Shown: positions 35,164 to 48,690, counted from the first letter of the stretch. The stretch: DNA of 64,000 bases from Blasia pusilla (GCA_050084515.1 CM114272.1:9052001-9116000); one strand, 5' to 3'. The notes: generated by a model from the sequence alone, not told the origin. Translations and numbers: made by a program.

Positions 35164-38100
35164 TCATGATGTTTTCACACCTCGGGGAACATGGCAGCTG
35201 GACAGACTCTCAGGAGACAAATCTGTCACAGCACCACTAGACCCCACCTCATCCTCATCATTTTCTTCAGACTCATCCACAGCTCCATTTCCATACATCT
35301 CATTATCACTAGTTCTCCGCACAAATTGTCCTCTGTTCCTCGGACGTTGCTCAGCAAGCCGCTTCCGGCTAACATACCGAATCTTTTTCTCAAAACACCG
35401 ATCTTTGCGCTTTTGCCTAAACTTATTCAATGCAGCTTCCCTCCTTTCTGCTTGCTCCACCTTCCGCTCAGAAACAGTCATACTGATCATAGGAGGCCAC
35501 CCTGGTGATGGCGCTACGGGTAATGCAATTGGATAATATGAGAAGGATGGGGAGGGACCCATCTGATGACCTGGAGGTAAAGTATGAATTGTAGAAATTC
35601 CTGAAGCTATGCCTAAAGACCCATCCTGGGGCAAACCATGGTACAAGTGTAAGGCTGGTGGTGGCAGTAACACAGAATGATGTAAATTTGGCGCCACCAT
35701 GGCCGGAGGCAGAAGATGACGTGGTGGAAGAGTAGGTACAGTAGGAGCACTCATGAGAGCTTCCTTATGTGCATGAATCTGTAACAAAGGTGTAGACACT
35801 TGTTCTACAGACGGGTGTGGGTATGCAGCTCTCATTTGCTCACACCCATTCCAGGAAAGTCCATGGCTGGATTGAAGTGCATGATTAGATGTAATGCTAT
35901 CAGGTTCTATACACATGTTAGCATTCAAAACTTGCGTTGTGCTACTTGTGCCATTTCCCCAGTGAGAGGCTGGAGGGCCCATGCTCATTCCCATTGATGG
36001 CTGGCCACGCACTAATGGGTGTTTTGGAACTGATGCCTGATGCTCGTGGACATCACTACCGTGAAGAGTGCTGGCTCCTGGACAAGTTCGGTTCTCAGGC
36101 TTCTGGCTATTCATCCTTGAGTATGAAAGAAAAGCAGATGAGTGTGCAATTTTCAATACAGTTTTCTTGGGTTGAGAAAGTACTGAGTCTGTAAGACAAT
36201 CAATACATGCAATGGTGGGTTAATAATGGCATCACCAACCTTCTGCATGAATGTCATATTGAATCTCAGTGTAAAACCTCATTTTTCATCCTAACTACTT
36301 CTTGAACTAGAAAATAAATACTAATGCATAGGGCAAGAAGGAAGTCTCTTAATCATCTCACATGGCTGGAAGGACCCAAGTACTGGTGACATGCACACTC
36401 ATCTCAACACTAGCCAAGGATTCACAACATAGCATCCATCATGACACATATAGAATTAGATGTTGATAGGTTCTCAATTACTGACCTTTCTTTGAGGTAA
36501 GTTGTGGCTCAGATGCTGACAGATCAGACGATGGCTTCAAAGTCAACTCCAACACAGGTAACCGTGGGAACTGTAAACAAGGCCCAAAGCACATTTAAAG
36601 ACCAAACTTTAATTGAAAGTTGGAATTTTTTATTCTCTCACGTGAGCCCTGTATTTCCCTTTTAACCAGGATATGATGATGGCCGTCAGGGAATAACCGA
36701 ACAATCCTGTATAGTGACGCAGCTACATGCAAGGAATACACTGATATTTGATAAATTTGAATGGTCTCATCATAGAGGAGTAAAACCAAAACATCTCTAT
36801 GGATTAAGAGATAAAAACAAAGCAAAAGCTGGGGAACTTACATGAACAATATTGCTGTTAGCAAGTTTACTATTTGCTTCTTCCATGACACTGCGGCGTG
36901 GCTGGTCGTTGCTGTCATCTGAAAACAGATCTGTACTAGTGGTGTTGGACTCACTTGTGTCAGCGCAGGGAATGTCTAATGGAGGATAGTTGATGTTCAA
37001 ATTGCCATTGATCATATTCTTTTCTGTCAACCCCAACTGTCCAACAAAAGAACGATAATAATGAGAAAAGTTTCTGGACCTTGGGAAAAGAAACCAGTCA
37101 AAAGCTTCATAACCAGCAATCTTAATCAGAGAAAGGTGACGGCCAGTAACTACAACCTGTGATCCCTTCAGCACCCTTGAAACCCCAAACATCCAAATCT
37201 TCAGATATCCAAATCTTTGAAGACATGGTAGTGTGCACTGATCAATACTTGGAACTGCCAACGTACAAGATTCTGCTTTTATTTCTGGATCTTCACATCG
37301 AGTTAATTATAGAGGCCAAGGGCAGCAAGGCAACTACTACCCCAACTCAAACCACTATCCCGGGAGACTAATGGAGAACAAATACATACCATGCGTCGTC
37401 TCCGCCACATGTGGGTCCATAGATTGAGGAGCTCATTGGTTCGGAGGGGCTTGACAAGATAGTCTGCTGCACCTAGCCTCAGGCACTTCACAACAACAGC
37501 CATCTCGTCCCGTGAAGACATCACTGTGTACCAAAGGCAGAGAATAAATAGCCAAAAATTGATCTGATCTCGTCTGGGAGACCAAAATGTATTCAGTCTT
37601 TCACTGCCAAAGATCTCACAAACAAAGAGGAGCCCTCCCCAAGGCAGACGCCTATATAAGATACTAAAACCTAAATGGCACTAAATGACCCTACAAGGAG
37701 GGAAACTCCCCTTAATGCTACCATCCACCCACTGGTGCCCATTATGATCTGCCGCCCAACCTCTTAACAAGAAAAGGAGTGAGTTAGGGTACCAATTGGT
37801 CCTTTGCTGAATTGTGCGCATAGAGCAGTAGAGAATTCAAGGTGGAGCAAATCCTGATCATGGTTCAGTTAAATTGCTATTATTAGTGCTGAGTTGAGGT
37901 GGTTTTGAACGTGTGAGTGAGAGGAGCTGCCAGTCTTCGCAAAGTGATTTAGAAAGATGAGCGTCCCCACACAGAACACAACTTCCTAGAAAAGGCACAT
38001 TATATACCTACAAAAATCGGAGTTTAAGAACTTACTGACGATAGGGATCTGCTTAAGTCTTTCCTCCTTTGTGATATGCTTGAGCATCTTGAAACCCTTC

Positions 38101-39125
38101 TTCTTCGGAAGTTCTACCTCGGCCAGTATAAGATCCACCTCGGCCATGCCAGATCTCAAAAACTCCATCGCCTGCCTAGCATTTTGCACTGCCATAACTG
38201 CAGAAATTATATACGAAGTTTAATATTGCGTAACACCACAATAAGAAACCGAGTTGCTCGCCTCTTTCCTCCTTCTTGCTGCACAATTCTAACACCACGA
38301 GAAAGAATTGCCAACAACGAGAAGACGACAGCGTCACCTACATGGGAAGACGAAATCTACAGAACGCCTTTCTACATATGAGTCACATGTTAGCAGCGAT
38401 GGTGATATTATCGCCTGAGGAGAAAGAGGCTTAGCCGTTCAAAGAAAGAGCTCCGGAAGGATCTCCCTGGAAGTTGCGTGAAGGCACAGCCCTCTACTCA
38501 GAACGAGATATACACACAGCGTCGCGCCCGAAGGACAGGTGCTCAAGCTAGAAGCTAACTTTTCTATCAGACAAACGCTACCTGCTTAGCGCTCGAAATT
38601 GTCCCAAATAAGTGAAACCAGGGCAACATGTACACGGTACCAACTCGGCCCGAAGTTGGAAACACTAGGCGAGCTCACAACAATGGAAAATTGCGGGTTC
38701 ATTCATGACGCTTCGTCCCAGGTGAGACCAGGCACAAAACTGGAATTACAAGTAGTACCTACAACTTCTCAGCGAGAAAGACACTCCTTCTCGATACGCT
38801 TTGACCGAGACGACAGGCCACAAGACCTTGACCAACGACGACACAGTGTTTACACCACGCCATAGTCCAGTCCATGATGAGACAGTCTTAAACAGCTAAC
38901 ATCGAAGGTGAGGCACGAACCCTGGTAGGAGCATCTTCGCAGCAGATCCACCACATCTGGCGATGTGCTGGGGTCACACAGCAAGATCCGAAGCCGGCTA
39001 CGATCGAACGTGACGCGTCGCCCACCCCCATTTTCGATACCAAGCTCTTGAAGGACAGCATCGGCCATGCCTTGTATTAGACGAATTCCAATGGTCCAGA
39101 TAACTTTTAGACGATCCAAAATCAC
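35164..39125 (-). CDS. TOC1: Circadian clock pseudo-response regulator TOC1 (PRR1)
   Basis: TOC1 is the evening-phased transcriptional repressor of the plant clock, acting in the nucleus. Six exons (minus strand) keep frame: 39125 or 39068 to 38921, 38197-38036, 37523-37390, 37036-36842, 36570-36486 and 36188-35164 (TGA). This gives about 601 or 582 residues, against 618 in Arabidopsis. The receiver domain reads [19 protein letters not shown], then [20 protein letters not shown], then [20 protein letters not shown] and [20 protein letters not shown]. The phospho-acceptor Asp is replaced by Glu (AEVELP), as in TOC1, so it is a pseudo-receiver. The TOC1-specific linker EKNMIN ... [14 protein letters not shown] follows. 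Exon 6 starts with [15 protein letters not shown] and holds the DNA-binding CCT domain (35317-35454) with [20 protein letters not shown], then an acidic tail. The inner Met at 39068 ([10 protein letters not shown]) is a possible start. The 721-bp first intron separates the receiver halves. Confidence 0.95.
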
Positions 39126-39887
39126 TCAAGGCTCTGTGTATCACACACGATGCAGCCCTTAAATTACACCGCGGCTTGATGTTAAGAACACAAGTTCTCC
39201 AATAGAAATGGAAGCCTGTAAGTTATCGCTTTAGTCATACACCTATGCGCTGCTTCAGGCACTGCCACTTCTTCAGACTCCATCAGCACACTCTCGCCGG
39301 AGCCCAGTACTGATGTTCTTCGTGTCCCCCGCTACCTCCCAAGTCCTATGCACAAGATTTTGTTCCTAGGAAAACCTTCGACCTCGCCTACATCATGCAG
39401 GCTATCCTTGTACAACTCGTTTTGTCATGAGGCAGATACAGCAGCCACCTCAGCTGATTCTCAAACCTTGGTCAGAACAGAGCACCGGCAGGACCAACAC
39501 TGTCGGAAGAAATCCTCGCAGACATCAGTGGGTACCTTCATTTTCTCATCCAAAAACAGCTACTGTGAGGTCGTAGCCGAGTATCACTAACGCCCTGCTC
39601 AGAACTCCTACCGCTAATACACGAATTCCTTGCTCGCACCAGACGAGACTCCCTTAATCGACTCCACCACGGTTCCACTCCTACTCCCAAACAGAAACCT
39701 GCACCGCGCATCAGACACTTCCTCTTGGATGTTCTAACTTACTCCTTCTCCGAGACAAAGACCAAAACGCGTCTCACCCGGATCGGAACCTAGACCTTAT
39801 CCACACGTCCGACAAGATCCTCAAAACCACAGGACGCATCACGCTGAATGACTTCCACCGCCGCGGAATTGCTGCTCTATTCCCCAC

Positions 39888-39893
39888 CACGTG
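39888..39893. promoter_or_regulatory. G-box upstream of TOC1
   Basis: A perfect CACGTG about 770 bp upstream of the first TOC1 ATG, in a GC-rich stretch that is probably leader or promoter. It is one of a pair with 40057. Confidence 0.4.
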
Positions 39894-40056
39894 ACCCCCG
39901 GAGAGTCCCAGCACTCATACGCTGGAACAGGCTCTCCGCTTCCAAAGTAGCGAGCGACCTCCTCCTCCTCGCACAATCCTAGTACACTCTACAGGAGAGC
40001 CGCATCGCTCCTCGACCTCGTGCTCATCCTCGTCGATTGAGGCGATGGCGAAAGCT

Positions 40057-40062
40057 CACGTG
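40057..40062. promoter_or_regulatory. Second G-box upstream of TOC1
   Basis: A perfect CACGTG 169 bp from the first, next to a tract that is CT-rich on the minus strand (40066-40085), as often seen near plant transcription starts. PIF-type bHLH and bZIP factors bind such sites. I see no evening element (AAAATATCT) within about 1.5 kb. Confidence 0.4.
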
Positions 40063-40990
40063 GACCAAGAGAGAGGGAGAGGGCGGTCACGGACAGAAGA
40101 GAGGAAAGAAAAAAGTGACGGACAGACGAGAAAACGCAGAAGGTCATTTCCTTTGTGAAACCCGGCGGGGTGGGGGGCATCGAGCGAACACCATAGGTGC
40201 GGTAGAATCTTGAATATAACTTTGATGGAAAACCCATCGCGATACGAAGGAGGCCCCGGGGGCATAAAGAGCCAAAAACCCGCGGGCGGTAGAAACGGGA
40301 CGTCCCGGTGGTGAAACTTTTGGGTGGACGTGATTAATTAACCTCTCAGCGGATTAGGACGTACAAAGCCTTTTTCCAGCTCTGCCACGTCATCCCCGTG
40401 GGCCGGACATAAAGCTATGACCCACTCGAGCTTTTGGGGTGCTTTTCGGAAGGGTTTTCCACAGTGGAAAATCTCCTTTTCGTAAAGAAAATTGCAAAAA
40501 TAAGTCTCACATTTTCGCCGGGATTTTCCCATTCCCTGTCGGGTTTAGGAACAAGGACGTCGGGATCGGTCGGATCTTCCCGACAAGCTCGGCTTTGGCG
40601 TGCACCGATGTTTCCGGAAGTCGGATCTTCCCCACGTAGGTGTATTTTCGACGTGGCCTGCCATTCGACGTCCAGCCACTTGCAGTGGGCTGTCACACCT
40701 CCATAACTCCACTTATCGAGAAAGAACTACCTTACCACCTCATTTGCTGGTTTCCAGTATTGACCTTACGCCTCACCCCATTGGTACCGTCACTCATAAA
40801 GCTTTCATGTAATAAGGACAGCGGATTTGGACGCTCGGCCTCATATTCGTATGTTTTATTTTATGTCAGGAACTGAATAAATGTAAAAACATAAAATAGA
40901 GATGTAGAATGGATTGGCCATGCGTCCAATCCGTTTTGGGGATTTCTAAGGACATAAAATAGTGGGGCTACTCAAACTATACCCCCCTAG

Positions 40991-41016
40991 TAAGTGCCCG
41001 AGTTATGCACGGGCAC
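40991..41016 (-). repeat. Helitron 3'-terminal hairpin
   Basis: GTGCCCG and CGGGCAC flank AGTTATGCA, forming a 7-bp GC-rich stem just inside the CTAG end. This is the rolling-circle termination signal of Helitrons. The same CGGGCAC(C)TTACTAG tail ends the short Helitron at 31035. Confidence 0.8.
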
Positions 41017-44000
41017 CCTCCCTTCCACTCGGTTCTAAAGGGATGGCAAATTTAGGAATGCGTGTCGCTTGGAAGGTGTCAGCCATAGAGAGGTGGTCGT
41101 GCGAGATAATCCTCTCTTATTAATATGGATTAGTAAAATTCATCGGCGTCAAAATTAACCATATTAATTTTTTCAAAGGATGAAATATTATAAAATTTAA
41201 AAAACATACCAACATAAAATTTGACACATGTGATGTTATTTTAATTTTAATTTAACATTTCATTATATAAACATTCCTAGTATAAACACCTATTTTGTTG
41301 GTAACCTTTTCATTATATGTCAAAATATGAATAGAATTCCTTGAGCCTATTCTTGACAAGGCAACATACAATTGCCCATGAGAAAATATTGGATTTGGCA
41401 AGTACATACCAACTCTATCTAATGTTTGACCTTGAGACTTATTAATCGTCATTGCAAAAGCAAGACGTATAGGAAATGAAATCGTCGCAAATCAAAAGGT
41501 AGGCCAAAATCAGACGCAATCAATGGAATGCAGGGAATGAAAACTCGAGCTTGGATGCTTTTTCCTGTGATAATTTTTCCATCTATAAGATGTTTACTAA
41601 AGCCAGTTATCACCAGCCGAGTCCCGTTTGCTTGTCCCTTTGCTCCATTCATATTCCGTAATAGCATTATCAGAGCTCCAATCTTCAAAGTCAAACAATG
41701 AGGTGGCAATCCAGATGATAAACATATGTTCAAAAATTCTGTCGGATAAACAAGTCTCATCTCATCGTCAGAAATAGAAATAGCACTCAGGAAAGTATGC
41801 TCCTGCAAAAACAAAATAAATCATTAATAATAAGAGCAATGATAGAAAAATATAGCAATAGGTAATGAAAATATAAGAATGATATTCAAGAACATAAGTA
41901 TTACCTCTCTTGGAAATCGAGACATGATTTCCGCATTTATGATATCCACAGTTGTATTCTCGGTTTACAAAATGGATGTACCCCTCAAGAAATCAATGTC
42001 ACACCACTTATTAACATCGTGTCCATAAACAACATCAATGAGATCATTGATCCTTGTCGTTTTTACAATTATCGCATCCAGAACTTGTATAAAATCCTCT
42101 CCAAGGTCCAAATTAATGGTACTCGACCCTCTCCTATCTCTAATAACCACATTGCAAACGCTTCTTGCTCTTCTCATGCATATCCTACAAATAAATATAA
42201 GATCAAGGAATAATTACATATTAAAAATAAACAAAAACCACATGAAATGAAAAAGGAAAAATATTAAGTTAATTCTTAAATACCTTGTAAAGTATTAACT
42301 GTCATGTTGGTAGTGAGTTTCAATAATCTCACGTCAGACCAAATAAGAGATCTCCTCAATGTTGCATGCAAAATTATAGCACGATCTCCACGACGAAAAA
42401 CTAGAAGAATTTTTTCGAAAGTCACCACCGAATAAAATGATCTTCCCCCCAAAATGCAAGTCTCGTAATCGAGTATCCATCAAACCCATGATATCTTGGA
42501 AAGTACGATTAACGGACTCGAATGTATGACGATGGGTCGTAGGAGCTTCATCCCACACAATCAACTTCGCCTTTTGTATAAGGCGAACCATATGACTATT
42601 GACCGATAGGCTAGAAAATAGATAACAAAACAATATGTGAGGAACATTTATGAAGGATAAATCTAAGAATATAAAAAAAATATGCATGCCATAATTATAA
42701 AGTAAAAGGAAACAAAATCTTAAATCTAGACTTACTTGCAAGTGGAGCTTTCATGTACTTGGATATGAATCTTGAATCGAGAATGAGCAGTACGACCTCC
42801 ATCCAATAATAAAACGGCAATTCCCGAAGATGCAAGTGCAAGAGCTATATGACCCTCGCTCCGTAACATTGCAAGAAGAAGGTTGTACAAAAAGGTTTTT
42901 CCCGTTCCGCCAGGACCATCGATAAAGAAAAGTTTTGCCTGAAAATCCATATTTTTAGTGACAAAAATGCACTTTAAAAAGAATAAAACTTGAAGAGATT
43001 TAAAGAGTAAAAAAGTCATCTTAAAATGTACTATGCATAATATCCACTTACATAAGAGGCGCATCCTGTAAGATATCGCGAAAAGCATTAAAAATAACTT
43101 CCAAAATAGCTTGTTGTCCATCATTTAAAGATATCTCTCATGCTCTCACACGTTCACAAATCATATCATAATCGTAGGAGAGCTCTTCCTCTTCTAGACG
43201 CGAAATAGATAAATTACGAGCTTGGAAATCTGGTTGAGGCATGTCGAGGAAGTCTGCCATACTCTTACCATGATCTTGAAGATGATAATGGACCTCTAAT
43301 AACGCAAGATTAATAATGTGAACATCCAATGGAAGGGTCGGAATACCAATTCTCTGTTACAAGGAACAAATATAGAAGTTAAAACATAAATAAAATACAT
43401 TAAAAAAATCATAAGAAAAAAATGAGAAAAATGAACTTAACAAAAGGCATGCATATTACCTCACGCTTTTAATGTAGAAGATCTTCACTTAATGGAACCA
43501 AAAAATATTCCCACACTATAGCCGGAAGAGAAGGTGTATTATATAGAAGACTAATGGCAAAGAGTAGACGTAAGGAATAGCCATTGCTAATGACAACTGC
43601 CTCTTCAAAGCAAGAAAAGATCTCTCTTTCGTCCTCCAAAAGTCCCATTTGAATAGCGGTCTTTTTGAAGGTAGGATAAACTACACCGTCGATAGTTCTC
43701 ATATCTTGATATGATTGAGCTCCTCTCACATGATAGAGAAATAATCGTAACCAATGACGCTCCCCTTCAGCTAGGATTAGCCAAAAAAAAAATTAGGAAG
43801 GAAGCACGAATGTGTTTATAACTTTAACTAAAATTTTTCCTTAATAATTGTATCCTAACAGAGAATATAAATTTTACATGGGTTTTTCATATACAAACGT
43901 CCAATATGATGTCCACATCCTTTTCTTGCACGTTTATGCGGATGCCATTGCTTCTTATTCCAAGAGTAATGAGAAGGGAACTCCAAATAAAGATATTGTC

Positions 44001-46505
44001 GCGCAGTTGAATTAGAAATATTTGTTGCAAACCATTGAGTGATAGTGGTTTCCTTACTTCATTCCATAATATTATCCAATGAATCTTGCCCATGAAAATA
44101 TACCATTTGATAGTCTGGAAGATGAACAATCAATCTCACAATACTTGGTTGCTATGCATGGAGACTAAACTTGAAGATTCGCCAACATGCTTCTCAAGAA
44201 GAATCGTACCTTCATACCACACAATAGAAATATTGTTAGGGTCCCACATAATATCATAGGAAAACATAGGGAGATCTTGAAAGATAGAAGGATCGAAATA
44301 TCTTGCATCAAGATATAATGATGTCTCATCAATAGTATCCTCGCATGATGTAGTATTTGCCAAGGTATATGATATGGCATCAGATCCCTTGTACACATAC
44401 TTATAAAAGTACTTTACAGCCAAGATGCTATTTGTTATCTCCAAATTTATATGATAATCAAATAAAGTACATAACATTGGATTGTATGGAACCACCTAAC
44501 GATTATCGAAGTCATGAGTTGACTTATTAATCAATCTGCCATTATCACGCCTACATAAACACATATAGAAGCGTGTTAGTAGTTGGGGAAAATACATAGC
44601 ACACTAATAGAAGAGCATTAAATCATGAAATAAACAACAAAACCAATGAATTACCTCTTATAAATAGGATATCCTTCCTCATTCTCCATTGTCATTGATG
44701 CAAAGGGCATTGGGTATCCTTTGGAATATTTTTTTTTCGTTTTATGCATGCAAGGTACAGTTGGATGTGTTACTCCACACGGACCATGAATCATACAATT
44801 TCTTACAGTAGAATGTAGCCTAGGATGAGTGATAGGATTGGGGATCAGCAAATATAATATCGTCAAAATCAGAGGTTGTCTTTGGCTTATTCTCAGAAGC
44901 AAGAATAATTAGGATATGCACATGTGGTAGCCCTCTCTTTTGGAACTCGACTACATGAATGCATCCTACTACTCGACCCAAAATAGCTTATCCAACATAA
45001 GTCTCAATAACTCCTTCTTATTTTGTTGGAAAATAGGTACAACCACGTCAGGACGATCAGACGTTGATTGCCCATGAAGTAGAGCAAAAGTAATTTCAGG
45101 CCATTTAGGGTTGCGAGTCATAGTAAAAAAGTAGTAAGGCTTCCCAAAATGTCTTATAATGGCCATAGCATCATGGTACAATTGATGCATGTGACGGGGT
45201 CCTCCTATGAAATATGAAGGTAAGATAATACGTCTCCCTAAGCCTTGACCGTTCATATCATGTCGAATCATGGCATCTCTGACACCTTGGTATAAATCAG
45301 CTCTCAACTTTTTCTCATGCAATCGTATCCAAGTTAGTCGTTGCATTTCACTAGTCGCATACATATCCACCATATATTCTTGAGTAAGACAACCAAACCT
45401 CAACAAGAAATTATTATCCATAGCGTTAGCTCGCATTTGAAGTCTGAATGAAGCAAATTGTAAAGCTGTAATGGTCTTTGAACTCGCCTCATGAGTGGTA
45501 ACTTCACCTTGCATTCCCCCTTTTACAATATCATCTTCATCCTCATCCATCATAGCATCCCCTCTTAACGGCGCATCATGTCTATGATCATGTTGCACTT
45601 GCAAAGATATCCCTGGATGCCAACATGCTTCACCATAAACAAAAGGCAAAACAAAGTGCAATGGGATATAGGCTTCATTCAGATCTGATAGACAACAAAT
45701 CTCTCCTCCATGTAAGCGAACAATAATATCACGTCCTTCTACTAGCTCACTCCCATCTCCGGGCAAGATAGCTACAATCTCTGAAGCAACAGGCAAGGTG
45801 TATCGTTTCGCATCGAGACCTCGGTTACTACCCTTAAGAACAATATGGAAGTCAAAATTACATGGATCAATAGCCACATTTCAAAATAGAGCCACATATG
45901 GATTATGGGCATGTAACATATCTTGTAATCCCCTTAAGATCTGGCCTCAATTAATCCCGATAATCTCCACTCATAATCCTTCTTCTATGTTCGATCTGAC
46001 GTTCATCATCATGAAGATAAATTTGCGCAAATTGTGGAGGAGCACCACTTTCAACATAAAGAGGTCCAATAGAATGATATACACCACCTTGAATCCTGAA
46101 GCTTCATGTACCACCTCGTTGCTCTGTCACATGAGCCCCAATAGATGCCAATTGAAGAGCACTATTATAGGCACGTGCATTGTGCAAAAATTGAAGACTA
46201 TTTGAACTCCTACCATAAAGCAATTCTAGTAGTATAGAAGGTGAAGCTTTCAAATATGGTAATTGAATCTTACCATGCCCACAACATATACCAAAAGGCG
46301 ATCTTATAAACCTAGTATACTTCACTCTCTCACACTTCCTATGTAGAGCATTGCAACTCGGACAAATAATATTCATAAGTCCAACACTAGAACAGCCAGT
46401 CATACTATCAATATGATCTCCCAACCTAAGAATTTGAATGTTCTTTTCTTCAAAGTTAGGAATACGTGCAATATTGAGCAACTTTTTCAAGTTCACAACC
46501 CTTCT

Positions 46506-46775
46506 GGATCCCACATTTGGAATTGAAGCATGTACATTGTCTTCATTTTCTTCTAGGTGGCCTTCACGATTGGCTCCATTGGTATCACTCCTTATCAACA
46601 GATCGCCAAGATGTGCAATCTCATGTACTTCATCCAAATGAGATCCCACATTTGGAATCGTGGCATGTACATTATCTTCATTCACTTCCATGTGGCCTTC
46701 ACGATTAGATCCATTGGCATAACTCCTTATCAATGGATCGCCAACATCTATAAACTCATGTACTTCATCCAAATG
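46506..46775 (-). repeat. Two 45-residue peptide repeats in RepHel
   Basis: Two 135-bp units (46641-46775 and 46506-46640) encode HLDEVHE ... NREGH ... NEDNVHA(T/S)IPNVGS twice in frame, just before the zinc-finger region. The differences between copies are mostly single substitutions. Confidence 0.85.
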
Positions 46776-46779
46776 AGCA

Positions 46780-47900
46780 CGTCTTCTTCTTTGGCCCTCA
46801 GCTCGAGCTACCTGACGCATGTGACATAATCGTAGAGGATTGGTAGGAACTGGAAGACTGCAAGTAGAGGTTAAGAAATTAATATATATGATTAGAAAAT
46901 AAATAAATATACATACAAACATATCTATATTATAATTTTAGAATATAGTTTAGAAATATACATTGGAGATGGTACGACCACAATCCTAGAGTTTGGAATA
47001 GCTTCAACTTCATGATGTACCATTATTGGCCTGCAAAAAATGTTGTTATTAGAAATCATTCATAAAAATTTAAGACCACGTAGAAATCATCAATAATAAA
47101 AGCATATAAAGCATACCTTATATTAGCTTGAGCATGAAAGTCATTAGTAGTCATGGCCTCGACTTCTTTTGTAGGAAGAAGATTGCGCCTCCTTCTTTGG
47201 CCTTGTGCTCGTGCAACTTGAAGCATAGCATGTAATCCTCGAGGGTTGGACGGAAGTGGAAGACTGAGAAAAAATATTTCTAAAAATCAAGTCATAATAA
47301 TTATATTAAAAAGTCAACTTAAAAAAAGACCAATCAAAATTAAGAAATTAATAAGTGGAAGAAACATACATGGGAGATGATGTAGTGTCTATTGAAGCAT
47401 GAAGATTCCCATTGGTAGGTGTTGCTACCAACCTAGACAAAGAATAAGAAAAGTCAAAATAGGAAAAATAATTCTAAATATATTTATAAGAAAAGGTAGA
47501 AATGTTATACATAAATAAATACCTTCTACTATTTGCGCCAGGTGAGTCATCGATGATGGATGGTTGTAATTCTTCCATCGAAGGAACATTCACAATAGCT
47601 TCAATAGATCTCAATGGAACTAATTTAGCATGTCTTCGATCTTGTCCTTAAGCTCTCACAATTTGATGTATATCACGTAATCGTTGCGGGTTCGATGGAT
47701 TTGGAAGTCTACAGCACAAACAGGAAAGATATTAAAGTCACACAACAAATCTAGAGTGTGCACATATGATTACGATATCATTATATAATCATAATGCTAA
47801 GATTCCTTGCATTGGAGATGACAAAGTCGTTGAATAAGTTACAAATCGCATATCTTGAAGCGCCCTTCTAATTCTTTGAGATGCAACCCTTCTAGCCTTC
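46780..47900 (-). repeat. Triplicated exon module in the RepHel N-terminal region
   Basis: Three similar exons begin right after an AG acceptor with TCTTCC or ACTTCC, at about 46858, 47265 and 47710. They encode LPVPTNPLRL..ARAEGQRRRR, LPLPSNPRGL..ARAQGQRRRR and LPNPSNPQRL..RAxGQDRR. Each is preceded by a small exon or intron segment that reads CATTGGAGATG or ACATGGGAGATG on the plus strand (about 46964, 47368 and 47812). The spacing is about 407 and 445 bp, so an exon-intron unit was duplicated in tandem. Confidence 0.75.
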
Positions 47901-48544
47901 TTATATGCAAGCTTCTTTGTTTCCTCCTAAATCAGTATAGAAGATGGTGGACTACATGAAATGTGGTGATCATGCTCCACATTAGGTAAAAAGATTACAT
48001 TGGTGATGTCCGCGATTGATCTTTTTTCATTCTGCCTCGAGGGTTCCTCTTGAGATTCATGCATCTTGTAACAAAATCAACCATCTGAACAAAATTATGT
48101 ATTGTTAATATATCAAACAAATAAGAAAAAAAGTTGCAAAAAAACTTAAACTCAAGTCTTGGTACTTGAATATTATATTCTATATTAAAAAATAGAGCAA
48201 CACATAACTTAAGTTTTTATAAAAATCTGAAATGGGAAAATCATTCTAACGGGCAATGAGACATAGCCGTACTTATCTCACTTGAGTCCTCAGAGAAAAT
48301 TGTATGACAATCACTAATTTCGCATGACCCCGACCCGCAACAATCACGTACAAATGAATGGCTAGATGCTATAGGGTCTGAGGAAGGGATCCAATCATGT
48401 ATGGAATCTGTATCTTCTTCTCCCTCCTGACCTCCAACTACTCCAACTACATGTGTGGTTAAAATCCTAGATGCACTCTCATCATAACTACAACTCTAAT
48501 CATTTTTCAAAGGGCTAATACTAACATTAGGAGCATTAATGCCA

Positions 48545-48690
48545 GTTTCAAAAATCGGCAATGGTACATAGCTAGGACTTGAAGCCTTATCCCTGTTTTC
48601 AAAAATCGAGGATGGAACGTAGCCAAGACTTGAATCATTATTCCTATTTTCAATGATCGGCGATGGAACATACTCCGGACTTTATATTTG
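48545..48690 (-). repeat. 20-residue repeat, three units, in RepHel N-terminus
   Basis: Units of about 60 bp encode YVPSPIIENRNNDSS, GYVPSSIFENRDKASS and SYVPLPIFETGINAP. The first is directly preceded by an in-frame stop (TAA near 48681). The role is unknown; such linkers are low-complexity in many Helitrons. Confidence 0.7.

Noticed and set aside
40415-40706. Overlapping 90-codon frames upstream of TOC1
   Set aside because: Frames on both strands arise from GC-rich repeats such as GGAAAATC and GGATCTTCC. No domain was recognised.
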